Positions 26,377-34,355 of a stretch of 63,568 nucleotides of DNA are shown piece after piece. The stretch is from an uncultured Eggerthellaceae bacterium. Its GTDB lineage: Bacteria > Actinomycetota > Coriobacteriia > Coriobacteriales > Eggerthellaceae. The translations under genes were made by a program, and so were the position numbers. Below the pieces are notes generated by a model that ran no database searches, was not told where the DNA came from, and saw only the letters and a list, made by a program, of their open reading frames with translations. Position 1 is the stretch's first letter, and each line of letters starts with the position of its first letter. Where the stretch lies: positions 1 through 63,568 of the forward strand of contig CANOHY010000006.1 in the NCBI GenBank assembly GCA_947565915.1. The letters run 5' to 3'.

Positions 26377-28449
26377 CTAGCAGGCAACCTCTTCGGCGCG
26401 AATCACGCCGCGGCTCGTGAAGAAGGTGACCAGCATGTAGATGCCATAGATCGCCACCACCAAAGCAGCGGCCATGAGCACCGATGGCAGGATGTCCTTT
26501 CCGAGAGCCGAAACCAGGTTTTCGGACAATATGCTCACAGCGCAGCCAGAATGGCAGGCCGCGAGCCCGAGCGGCAGCAGGAAGTAGATCAGCACCTGTG
26601 CGAAGAGCGCGCCCGACAGCATGCGCCGGTCGCAACCGATCTGGGAGAGCGTCTTGTAGCGTCCCAGCGAATCGATGGTGAGCGCCACCATCTGAATGGC
26701 GAGCACGGCAGCAGTCGCGATCAGGAAGACCAGGCCTATGTAGAGCGCCAGGTACGTGATGAGGCCGCGCAAGCCGTTCGCCTGCCCCACCATCTCTTCG
26801 CGCGAGAGCACATTGGAAATGACATTCGGGACGAGCGGGTACACGCCATCGGACGCATCCACCAAACCCCACAGCAGCTCCTCCGCATTGCTGTCGGGAG
26901 CATACCTGGCGTTCACGACAGATTGCATGGGCACCTCATCGCCCACCACGCTTCGCAGCACCTCATCGGATACCACGAACGTCATGCTGTTGCTCGGCAT
27001 GCTGAAGTCGTACAGCTGCACCCCCAGCACCTTGCCCTGCGGCTCGAGCACGTGCTCGCCCGAGCCATCAGCGCTTTCCAGCACCAGGGGCACATCCTGC
27101 TCGACGACCGAATCGGCGAGGGCTTGCACTGCGCTCATGTTGTTCGTCAGCAGATACTCGCCCGGTTCCACATAGACTGGGGGCTTGCCCTGCAATTCCA
27201 GGCAATCGTTGAGCTGGCGGAGTCCCACCATGTTGATCGGATACTCGCAGAAGTTGGTTACAGCATCGTCGACCTGCTGCCCCGTTGCATCTACCAGAGC
27301 GCCATAGGTCACGCTTCCGACGGCGTAGATGTCCAAGCGACCGGACGCGTCGACGCCTTCGCTCCACCCATCCAGCTGCTGCAAGACGGCTTCTGTGGCA
27401 CGCGGGTCGGGATCGTCGGATTTCCGATACTCGGGAGAGCTCGCCGTGGAGACGATGCTGGCATCGAAGGGATTCGCCTCTTCGATATCGGACGAGAACA
27501 TGTCCGCGAGCCCCATGCCGGTCGAGAACGTCGTGATAGCGAAGAACAGCAGCACGCACACCACCCACATGGAGGCAAACGACGTGTTCACCTTGGACGC
27601 GATCTGCCGCATGGTGAAGGGGCGCAGTCCACGCAAGTAGAAGCCCCGTGCTCGGGTGATCACGGCCACCAAGAAGCCGGCCAGCGAGAAGAAGAACAGC
27701 AGCGTGCCTACGAGCATGAGCACCGTTGCGGCTACGAAATGCTCGTCGAACAGGTACACCAGCCCGTTCACATGGAGCTCGTAGTATGCCGCTGCCAAGA
27801 TGGCGATCGATACCAGGAAGAGCGCGAAGCACGCCCAAGGGTTGCGCACGGGAACCTTCTGGTTCGACGTCTGCGGCGCCAGCAGCTTGACGAGCTTATG
27901 GCGCCGAATCGACACCACGTTGAAAAGGGACACGACAACGTATATGGCGGCGAAGCAAACGAGCGTCATGGCAAAGGCGCTCAGGGAGAACTCGAATCGG
28001 TAGTCGGGCATGGATACGCCAAACAGCGCGGCCGTGCCGAAGGAGAGCAGCTGGGAAGCCAAAACGCCCAGGCCCAAACCCAAAACAAGCGACACGATGC
28101 CCACGAGCACCGTCTCGTACAAGATGATCCGCGAGATCTGCCCTGCCGTCATGCCAAGCAGCTCGTACATGCCGAATTCGCGGTAGCGACGACGTATGAG
28201 CAGCTGGTTGGAATAGATGACGAGAAAGCCCAGCACGAGCGCGATCGCCACCGAGAAGATGCCCATCATCATGTTCATGAGCTCGATGACGTTCATGCGC
28301 CCCGACTCCTCGATCTGGATCAGCACCTGCTGGTCCGATATCGAGTTGAAGGCATAGAACACCATGACCGCCACCAGAAGCGTGACGAAGTAGATGGCGT
28401 AATCGCGCACCGATCGGCGCATGTTGCGCATCGCAAGCTTAAACAGCAT
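26377..28449 (-). CDS. Bce-type ABC transporter permease (antimicrobial-peptide sensing/resistance)
   Basis: This 690-residue FtsX-type permease has ten membrane segments: one at the N-terminus (RDYAIYFVTLLVAVMVFYAF), groups at about 55-260, and the last at about 560-685. A large extracellular domain of about 230 residues lies between segments seven and eight (about 310-545), the hallmark of BceB-like permeases. These act with a dedicated ATPase to free lipid II-cycle intermediates from peptide antibiotics, and pass the flux signal to a BceS-type kinase. It overlaps the ATPase gene by 11 bases and is the last gene of the five-gene module. Confidence 0.9.
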   Translation of the reverse strand: MLFKLAMRNMRRSVRDYAIYFVTLLVAVMVFYAFNSISDQQVLIQIEESGRMNVIELMNMMMGIFSVAIALVLGFLVIYSNQLLIRRRYREFGMYELLGMTAGQISRIILYETVLVGIVSLVLGLGLGVLASQLLSFGTAALFGVSMPDYRFEFSLSAFAMTLVCFAAIYVVVSLFNVVSIRRHKLVKLLAPQTSNQKVPVRNPWACFALFLVSIAILAAAYYELHVNGLVYLFDEHFVAATVLMLVGTLLFFFSLAGFLVAVITRARGFYLRGLRPFTMRQIASKVNTSFASMWVVCVLLFFAITTFSTGMGLADMFSSDIEEANPFDASIVSTASSPEYRKSDDPDPRATEAVLQQLDGWSEGVDASGRLDIYAVGSVTYGALVDATGQQVDDAVTNFCEYPINMVGLRQLNDCLELQGKPPVYVEPGEYLLTNNMSAVQALADSVVEQDVPLVLESADGSGEHVLEPQGKVLGVQLYDFSMPSNSMTFVVSDEVLRSVVGDEVPMQSVVNARYAPDSNAEELLWGLVDASDGVYPLVPNVISNVLSREEMVGQANGLRGLITYLALYIGLVFLIATAAVLAIQMVALTIDSLGRYKTLSQIGCDRRMLSGALFAQVLIYFLLPLGLAACHSGCAVSILSENLVSALGKDILPSVLMAAALVVAIYGIYMLVTFFTSRGVIRAEEVAC

Positions 28450-29263
28450 GGTACGCCTCGCCTCCTAAGAAGGTGATCACCTCCATGATCCGCGCGAAGT
28501 AATCCTCGCGGCTCGCTGCATCAGCGCCACGGCGCACCTCCGTGAACAGGCGCCCGTCGGTGAGGAAGAGGGTGCGCTGGCTGAACGAGGCAGCATAGGC
28601 ATCATGGGTCACCATGAGAATGGTCGCGCCCATGGAATCGTTCATGTGCTCGAGCGTTTCGAGCAGCATCGTGGCATTGCGCGAGTCCAAAGCGCCCGTT
28701 GGCTCGTCTGCCAGCACCAGCGTGGGATTGCCCACGATGGCGCGTGCAGCCGCAACGCGTTGGCGCTGGCCACCCGACATCTGCCCTGGATACTTGGAAA
28801 GCGAATCCTCCACGCCCAGCGCGCTCGCCACTTCCCGTATGCGCGCAGTCGCCTCCGAAGCCGGCACCCCCTTGATGGTAAGCGCCAGCGAGATGTTCTC
28901 GAGGCCAGTGAGCGTGTCCAGCAAGTTGGAATCTTGGAAGATGAATCCCAGCTGCTCGCGGCGAAACTTCGCCAGCGCACGCGAACTCAGGTTCGAGACA
29001 TCCTTGCCACCCACCAAGACATGCCCCATGGAAGGTCGGTCGATGGTCGAGATGCAGTTGAGCAAGGTGGTCTTGCCCGATCCGCTCGGACCCATGATGG
29101 CCACGTATTCCCCCGCCATAACGTCGAAGCTCACTCCGTTCAGAGCATGGGTCAGATTGCCGCGGCTGCCGAACGCCTTCTCGACGTTCTGCACGCTCAG
29201 GGCGCACTTCGGCGCAGCCTCACCCACATAGGCCACGGTGGGGCTCACGAATACCTCAGTCAT
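28439..29263 (-). CDS. Bce-type ABC transporter ATP-binding protein
   Basis: This 274-residue ATPase has Walker A GPSGSGKTT (about residue 58), the Q-loop in FIFQDSNLL, the ABC signature MSGGQRQRVAAARAIV, Walker B LVLADEPTGALD and the H-loop THD. This order and the spacing are those of the MacB/LolD/BceA group. It is 8 bases into the preceding tiny reading frame and overlaps the permease start, which suggests tight stoichiometric translation. The N-terminal ~25 residues precede the usual start of the domain. Confidence 0.95.
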   Translation of the reverse strand: MTEVFVSPTVAYVGEAAPKCALSVQNVEKAFGSRGNLTHALNGVSFDVMAGEYVAIMGPSGSGKTTLLNCISTIDRPSMGHVLVGGKDVSNLSSRALAKFRREQLGFIFQDSNLLDTLTGLENISLALTIKGVPASEATARIREVASALGVEDSLSKYPGQMSGGQRQRVAAARAIVGNPTLVLADEPTGALDSRNATMLLETLEHMNDSMGATILMVTHDAYAASFSQRTLFLTDGRLFTEVRRGADAASREDYFARIMEVITFLGGEAYHAV

Positions 29264-29393
29264 GCTTGCTCCTTACCACGATGGGCGACACGCTCGATGA
29301 GAACGCGAACATCGCAGCCGCTGCCAACGCGCCGACCAGAACCACTGATCCCACGACGGTAGCTGCGCCTTTCAAGATCTTCATTGGCTTCAT
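29256..29393 (-). CDS. Small single-pass membrane peptide coupled to the Bce ATPase
   Basis: This is a predicted 45-residue peptide with a short basic N-terminus (MKPMKILKG), one hydrophobic segment of about 25 residues rich in Ala and Val, and a basic end (VVRSKHD). GGAGGAAGG lies 10 bases before the ATG, and the stop overlaps the ATPase start by 8 bases, both typical of a translated gene. It lies between the kinase and the ATPase genes of the Bce-type module. No family is recognised; it could be a leader that couples translation or a small transporter/kinase modulator. Confidence 0.6.
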   Translation of the reverse strand: MKPMKILKGAATVVGSVVLVGALAAAAMFAFSSSVSPIVVRSKHD

Positions 29394-29535
29394 ACACGTT
29401 GTTCCTTCCTCCCGGCAGGTTGCATCGGTGCGATTCATTTTGCCCATATGGCAGATGCCCTGCTCTTTGCTGATGTTGCGCATCCATCTTGGGATAGGAA
29501 CAACCAAGCTGCCATCGAATTTGCTTTCATCTTCC

Positions 29536-30609
29536 TTACCGGTTCGTAAGGTTCAAGCGCCGCCGATCGTGCGGGAAGGCGATGAGCACGCGCGTTCCTG
29601 TGCCCTCTTCGCTGGCCAGCGTTACAGAGAGCCCCATTGAGGCGCACATGCGCGCTACCAAATACAAGCCCATGCCCGTGGCAGAGCCATGCGCGCGCCC
29701 CACCTCTCCGGTGAATCCGCGCTCGAACACGCGTGGCACGTCGTGCGCAGGAATGCCACAGCCGTTGTCGGCAATCTGCAGCACGGTTGCCGCATAGGCA
29801 GATTCGTCCTGCGACTCCTCAACGGTTATCGCAATGCGCGTGGCATCGTACTTGGCTGCGTTGCCCACGATCTGCGAGATGACGAACGACACCCAGGTCT
29901 CATCGGCGAAGACGGTTACGCCAGGTGGGATATCGACCTCAACCGAAGCACCCTGGCCCATCAGCAAATGCATGTTCTGCTTGCACGCTTCGCGCACCAC
30001 CGCGCCTAGGTCGATCTCGCGAATAAGATAATCGCTCGAAAACGTGTTGGCGCGTGCGGCGAAGAGCGCTTGGCTCACCTGACGCTCGATGCGCTCCACT
30101 TCCCGATTCAGCTCCAAGCTCTCGGGACCCTCGAGCCTATTGGCAAGCAGCTTGAGCGTTGCCACGGGTATCTTCACCTCATGGACCCAAAGATTCACGT
30201 ATTCGGAGTTATCGCTCGCGTTCTCTCGAAGCGTGCCGATCTGCTCGCTTGCAAGGCTCGACAAGGCCGACAGGGCTTCAACTGCCACTTGCTCTTCGGG
30301 GGTCGACGGCTCGGGAGCCATGTCGGCGAAGTACCCAATGCCATCGAGCCCGCGCACCAAGCTTCCAAGCTCGCGCCAGAAGCGCACCTGGCGCAGGTAA
30401 TCCCAGGCAAAACAGCAGAATGCGCATCCCACCAAGATGGTGGTCACAAGGCCTATAACCGAGAGCGGCGCACGGACCACTGCCAGAATGCCAGCCACCA
30501 ATGCTACCGCGGCAGCACCGGCAATCATGAATGGCAAGCGCGAGCGGACGTAAGCACCCAGCGTGTACGTTTCCTGGAACAGCGCTTCAGTGTCCAGCTC
30601 GCTTGGCAC
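29536..30609 (-). CDS. BceS-like intramembrane-sensing histidine kinase
   Basis: This 357-residue kinase has two N-terminal membrane segments (about 25-75) with almost no extracellular loop, as in BceS kinases that read the state of the partner transporter. The phosphoacceptor region is YVNLWVHEVKIPVATLKLL (His at about 150). The ATP-binding domain has the N box (IVGNAAKYDA), DNGCGIP and GSATGMGLYLVARM. The GTG start at 30609 overlaps the stop of the response regulator (TAGTG), with AGGA upstream. A 142-base gap follows before the small peptide gene. Confidence 0.93.
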   Translation of the reverse strand: MPSELDTEALFQETYTLGAYVRSRLPFMIAGAAAVALVAGILAVVRAPLSVIGLVTTILVGCAFCCFAWDYLRQVRFWRELGSLVRGLDGIGYFADMAPEPSTPEEQVAVEALSALSSLASEQIGTLRENASDNSEYVNLWVHEVKIPVATLKLLANRLEGPESLELNREVERIERQVSQALFAARANTFSSDYLIREIDLGAVVREACKQNMHLLMGQGASVEVDIPPGVTVFADETWVSFVISQIVGNAAKYDATRIAITVEESQDESAYAATVLQIADNGCGIPAHDVPRVFERGFTGEVGRAHGSATGMGLYLVARMCASMGLSVTLASEEGTGTRVLIAFPHDRRRLNLTNR

Positions 30610-31292
30610 TACACATCCTGCTTCCCGATGAAATATCCCACCCCCCGTTGGGTTTGGATGTATCCAGGCGGAACGCCAATGTCCGAGAGCACCTTGCGCA
30701 GCCGATTCATGTTCACCGTAAGCGTGTTGTCGTCGATGAAGGCGTCGGATTCCCAAAGCTCGCACATGATGTCGCTACGCGTGACCACGCGCCCCGCATT
30801 GCGCATGAGCAGTGCCAGGATGCGTTGCTCGTTGCGCGTGAGCTCGGATGAGCGCCCCTCGTAGCGCACCATGTAGCAGTCGGCATCGAGCATTACGCCG
30901 TGATACTCCAAGACGTTGGAGGCTGCCGTTTCCATGCGCGCGGTGGCAGCCGCGATGCGCGCCAGCAGAACCGCGGGTCGGTAAGGCTTGGCCACGAAAT
31001 CGTTCGCGCCCAAATTGAGCGAGGTGACCTCCGTGAACTCGTCGACCGACGAGGTGAGCACTATTATGGGCACGCTGCTCGCAGCGCGGATAGCCCGGCA
31101 AATCGCCAGCCCATCGGCACCGGGCAGCTTCAAGTCCAGCAGCACGCAATCGGGATCGAAAGCGAGGGCAAGCTTGTCGGCACGCGAGAAATCGTCGCAG
31201 ATTCCCACCTGGTAGTCATGCAGCTCCAGCAAGCGTGCAAGCTCTGCGGCAAGAGCGCGGTCGTCTTCCACGATGTAGATTCGCTGCGCCAA
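30609..31292 (-). CDS. OmpR/BceR-type response regulator
   Basis: This 227-residue regulator has a receiver domain (IYIVEDD acidic pocket, phospho-Asp in CVLLDLKLPGADG, Lys in FVAKPYRP) and a C-terminal winged-helix (RRSELTRNEQRILALL ... NMNRLRKVLSDIG ... YIQTQRGVGYFI). A TTG at 31292 is taken as the start because AAAGGG lies 6 bases upstream and it gives the standard receiver N-terminus; the longer reading has no ribosome site. It is probably phosphorylated by the adjacent kinase and activates the small peptide/ABC genes in response to a cell-wall-active peptide. Confidence 0.92.
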   Translation of the reverse strand: MAQRIYIVEDDRALAAELARLLELHDYQVGICDDFSRADKLALAFDPDCVLLDLKLPGADGLAICRAIRAASSVPIIVLTSSVDEFTEVTSLNLGANDFVAKPYRPAVLLARIAAATARMETAASNVLEYHGVMLDADCYMVRYEGRSSELTRNEQRILALLMRNAGRVVTRSDIMCELWESDAFIDDNTLTVNMNRLRKVLSDIGVPPGYIQTQRGVGYFIGKQDV

Positions 31293-31411
31293 CCTGAGCC
31301 CTTTCGTCGTGATGAACCGTTGCCATTTTACCCGGTTGAGTTCGAACACGGTCGCTAAGCGCAAACCTTACAAACATGTAAGAGGCGTAGGCCCGCTTCT
31401 GGAATTGCGAG

Positions 31412-31545
31412 AAGGTTGCGGGCGAGCCAGCGACTGCATTCGAGGCTGATTCTGCAGACGGAGAAATCCGTGGTATAACTCACCGCGGATTTCGAACGTC
31501 GAAGCCAAAGCCGAGAGTGCTGCCGCTGGCCCAGGGAACAACCTT
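31412..31545. repeat. Dispersed hairpin element, copy 3
   Basis: The outer arms begin AAGGTTG and end CAACCTT, continuing inward with a GCCAGCG/GC-rich stem. The core has GATTCTGCAG and CGAAGCCAAAGCCGAGAG. The inner stem-loop is 31464-31492 (AAATCCGTGGT, 7-base loop, ACCGCGGATTT). It lies in the divergent gap between the response regulator and glyA, so it cannot be a terminator for either gene. Confidence 0.82.
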
Positions 31546-31622
31546 TCACTAGCCTAGGCAGGGCGTCAGTGTACAATAGGTGCTCGACATCGCACTTGCA
31601 CGACCTCACCAAGGAGACGAAC

Positions 31623-32879
31623 ATGACCATGGAAATCCTTCAACATGAAGACCCGCAGATAGCAGCAGCCCTGGAAGAGGAGCTGGAACGCCAGCGCAAC
31701 ACCATTGAACTCATTGCGAGTGAGAACTTTACTTCGCGCGCAGTAATGGAAGCCATGGGCAGCGTGCTCACCAACAAGTATGCCGAAGGGTATCCTGGCA
31801 AGCGCTATTACGGCGGCTGCCAGAAAGTGGACATCGTGGAGGAGCTCGCTCGCCAACGCGTGTGCGAGCTCTATGGCGCCCAGTTCGCCAACGTGCAACC
31901 GCATTCGGGAGCACAGGCGAACTTCGCCGTGTACCTGGCTCTTTGCAAGCCAGGCGACACCGTGATGGGCCAAAGCTTGGCGCACGGCGGCCACCTGACG
32001 CATGGTAGCCCGGTGAATTTCAGCGGGCTTATGTACAACGTGGTGGGATACGAGCTTGACCCGGAAACCGAGCGGCTCGACTACGATGCAATCGAGCGTC
32101 AGGCCCGCGAGGTGCGCCCGAAGATGATCGTGGCAGGCGCCAGCGCCTACCCGCGCGTGATCGACTTCGAGCGCATGGCCGATATCGCGCATGGCGTGGG
32201 CGCGTATCTGATGGTAGACATGGCACATATCGCAGGGCTGGTTGCAGGAGACATGCATCCAAGCCCCGTTCCCTATGCCGACGTGGTCACTTCCACCAGC
32301 CACAAAACGCTGCGCGGGCCACGCGGCGGATTCATCCTTACCAACGACGAAGAGATTGCCAAGAAGATCGACAAGGCGGTGTTCCCTGGTGCGCAAGGTG
32401 GCCCGCTGATGCACGTGATCGCAGGCAAGGCCGTGGCATTCCGCGAAGCGCTTCAGCCAGAGTTCAAGCAGTATGCGCGCAACATCGTGGAAAATTGCAA
32501 GGCTATGGGCGAGGCTATGATGAAAGGTGGCTTGCGCCTGGTTTCGGGAGGGTCAGACAACCACTTGTGCCTGGTTGACCTCACCCCTGCGAGCATCACC
32601 GGCAAGGATGCCGAGAACCTATTGGAAACGGTGGGCTTCACGGTGAACAAGAACACCATTCCCAACGAGCAGCTCTCGCCTTTTGTGACCAGCGGCATTC
32701 GCGTGGGCACACCAGCCGCCACCACACGTGGGCTGAACGCTGACGATTTCCGCGAAGTGGGCGAGCTCATCTCGCTGGCAACTTTCAATGCGAGCAACGA
32801 GCACATGCTCGATGAAGTGCGTCAGCGTGCTCGTGCGCTCATGGACGCGCATCCGCTCTACCCTGGCTTGGAGTATTAG
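31623..32879 (+). CDS. glyA: Serine hydroxymethyltransferase
   Basis: This 418-residue PLP enzyme interconverts serine + THF with glycine + 5,10-methylene-THF, so it feeds the one-carbon genes further along the window. Landmarks are IELIASENFTS, KYAEGYPGKRYYGGC, the PLP-binding lysine in TSTSHKTLRGPRGG, and GTPAATTRG near the C-terminus. The ATG at 31623 follows AAGGAG by 6 bases (a second ATG lies two codons later). It is a single gene ended by a 12-bp stem-loop. Confidence 0.97.
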   Translation: MTMEILQHEDPQIAAALEEELERQRNTIELIASENFTSRAVMEAMGSVLTNKYAEGYPGKRYYGGCQKVDIVEELARQRVCELYGAQFANVQPHSGAQANFAVYLALCKPGDTVMGQSLAHGGHLTHGSPVNFSGLMYNVVGYELDPETERLDYDAIERQAREVRPKMIVAGASAYPRVIDFERMADIAHGVGAYLMVDMAHIAGLVAGDMHPSPVPYADVVTSTSHKTLRGPRGGFILTNDEEIAKKIDKAVFPGAQGGPLMHVIAGKAVAFREALQPEFKQYARNIVENCKAMGEAMMKGGLRLVSGGSDNHLCLVDLTPASITGKDAENLLETVGFTVNKNTIPNEQLSPFVTSGIRVGTPAATTRGLNADDFREVGELISLATFNASNEHMLDEVRQRARALMDAHPLYPGLEY

Positions 32880-32884
32880 GGAAG

Positions 32885-32918
32885 GCGCATTGCCGAGCAG
32901 GCGTCTTCGGCAATGCGC
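32885..32918 (+). terminator. Stem-loop after glyA
   Basis: A perfect 12-bp stem (GCGCATTGCCGA with TCGGCAATGCGC) and a 10-base loop, 5 bases after the stop codon. No T tract follows, so termination may be weak or factor-assisted. Confidence 0.7.
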
Positions 32919-32943
32919 AACCCGCCTCGAAGCTAACACTGAG

Positions 32944-33210
32944 TTCGAAGCGCTTTTCGTACGCTAGCGGAGCAAATCTTGGATTTTTCAGCGAGTTGCA
33001 CGAAGTTGGGGCTACTTTCGTACCTGTTCTGGCACATTTTCGCTAGTCCTGGAGCGTCGATTCAAGCTGCCAAATGCATCGTACCAGGTCAGAGCCTTGA
33101 GAACGCAAACCGAAATACGAGATTCGAGAGAACTAGGTACGAAAGTGCCCTCAACTCGCCGTAACTGGTCTGAGAATCGCTGCAAGCGTACGAAAGCGCC
33201 CTCAACTCGA
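32944..33210. repeat. Four-unit inverted repeat, copy A (unit TACGAAAGTGCCCTCAACTC)
   Basis: Two units on the minus strand (32944-32965 and 33010-33024) face two units on the plus strand (33136-33158 and 33185-33209). Both arms carry GGTACGAAAG then AGCGTACGAAAG at the same spacing of about 50 bases, giving an imperfect palindrome of about 265 bp. A second copy with the same layout is at 58881-59148. It lies in the 590-base gap between glyA and the glutaredoxin-like gene; I see no gene in it. Confidence 0.75.
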
Positions 33211-33471
33211 TGTACGCGCCATCCTTTCCTGCACGCCGAGAAACCAGGCTCCTTGCAGGCAACGGCCTGACCCATGCCGAATGCGAGATGCGCGATGCGC
33301 GACGCTGACGACCGGGCATGGTTTCGATGCCCCAAGCAACGAGAAGGGAGCCCGCTCGGGCTCCCTTCCTTTTCAGGCAGTGGCCTTACCCACTTGATAT
33401 GCAAGATTCGCGTGCGCACGGGTGCATGCCAAGCCAGGCTCGCATCCCCGCGCATCCCGCTCGGCAGACGG

Positions 33472-33759
33472 CTAATGGACCGCGGCGAATTCCTCGGCGA
33501 GCACATCGCCCTCCTCGGCAGCATAGTTGTCGAGGATGTACGTTACGATGTTGCCCTCGCCGAGCACCACATCGGTGCCATCGACGACCAGCGCAGGAAT
33601 GGTCTCCTGTCCCGTAGCGGCGATGAGCTCGTCGCGCACGCCCGGCTCATCGACGTTCTTCCAATCCATCTCGATGTTGTAGTACCTCGAATACTGGATT
33701 ACCTTCTCGCAAGGCGTGCAAGCAGGATCGAAGAAAACAACTAATTCTTTGGCAGCCAT
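33472..33759 (-). CDS. Small glutaredoxin/thioredoxin-fold protein
   Basis: This 95-residue protein has a CxxC redox motif in FFDPACTPCEKV near residue 14, a beta-alpha-beta fold pattern, the cis-Pro motif ETIPALVVDG and a C-terminal helix like the N-domain of glutathione S-transferases and glutaredoxins. It probably reduces disulfides or delivers electrons to an unknown partner in the cytoplasm. GGGGG stands 5-9 bases before the ATG. It is a single gene. Confidence 0.88.
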   Translation of the reverse strand: MAAKELVVFFDPACTPCEKVIQYSRYYNIEMDWKNVDEPGVRDELIAATGQETIPALVVDGTDVVLGEGNIVTYILDNYAAEEGDVLAEEFAAVH

Positions 33760-33987
33760 GATAACCCCCTTGTTTGATGTACCTCTTTCCTACGACCCTT
33801 ATTCTGGTCTTTTGAAAAGAGGCCGGAGAGCACAAGGCCCATCGGTGCCTATGCGGTTTATTCGACGTTGCACGAACGTTGACTGCAACCCCTGCAATCA
33901 GCGAGCAGTCCTTGAAAATGCGTCTGCTGGTTGCCGGCATGCGAGCTAACGGGGCTCTGAGCACCGTCAACCAGCAACCAAGAATAA

Positions 33988-34096
33988 GAGCCTGCGCGAG
34001 CCTTCGAGGCCGTTTCCGCAGGACAAGAAATTTGCGGTATAGATCACCACAAATTTCGCCGTCCGAGGCCTAGGCCGAGAGGGCTCGCGCAGGCTC
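33988..34096. repeat. Dispersed hairpin element, copy 4
   Basis: The outer arms are a perfect 15-bp inverted repeat (33988-34002 with 34082-34096). The inner stem-loop 34028-34056 reads AAATTTGCGGT, loop ATAGATC, ACCACAAATTT. It matches the inner stem of copy 3 except that three base pairs are exchanged on both sides together. The right core reads CGAGGCCTAGGCCGAGAG. Confidence 0.82.
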
Positions 34097-34113
34097 CAGT
34101 CCGAGTAACATGA

Positions 34114-34231
34114 TGCGCGAGCGAGCGGGGCTTTGAGCTGCGATTCTGCAGCCCACACGCGCAGGCGCTCGCGCCGTCGCGCATGGGTGCGAAGCCAAGC
34201 GCGAAGAGCTTCGCTGGCCCACGCTTGCGCA
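34114..34231. repeat. Dispersed hairpin element, copy 5 (tandem with copy 4)
   Basis: The outer arms are 34114-34123 and 34222-34231 (TGCGCGAGCG with CGCTTGCGCA). The core has GCGATTCTGCAGCCC and GTGCGAAGCCAAGCGCGAAG, as in copies 1 and 2. It lies 17 bases from copy 4. The whole stretch 33760-34355 between the glutaredoxin-like gene and the acyl-CoA synthetase gene holds no gene that I can support. Confidence 0.8.
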
Positions 34232-34355
34232 GGCTCACGCTATCACAAGGAAAAGACCCAGGGTGCCCTCAGCTGCCCCGAGGGCGAGCCGTGGCGTACT
34301 AAGGGTACGCGAGGTGAGCCCACAGGGACAGATGGGGGGGGTGCACTGGGCCTTT

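Noticed and set aside
26077..28476. A 799-codon reading frame on the plus strand opposite the Bce-type permease
   Set aside because: It is a high-GC shadow: very rich in His, Arg and Gln, with no domain match. The opposite frame is a complete permease coupled to its ATPase.
31380..31622. Glycine or THF riboswitch upstream of glyA
   Set aside because: The structured region is a member of the dispersed hairpin family found at unrelated genes, and it lacks the conserved cores of both riboswitch classes as I know them.
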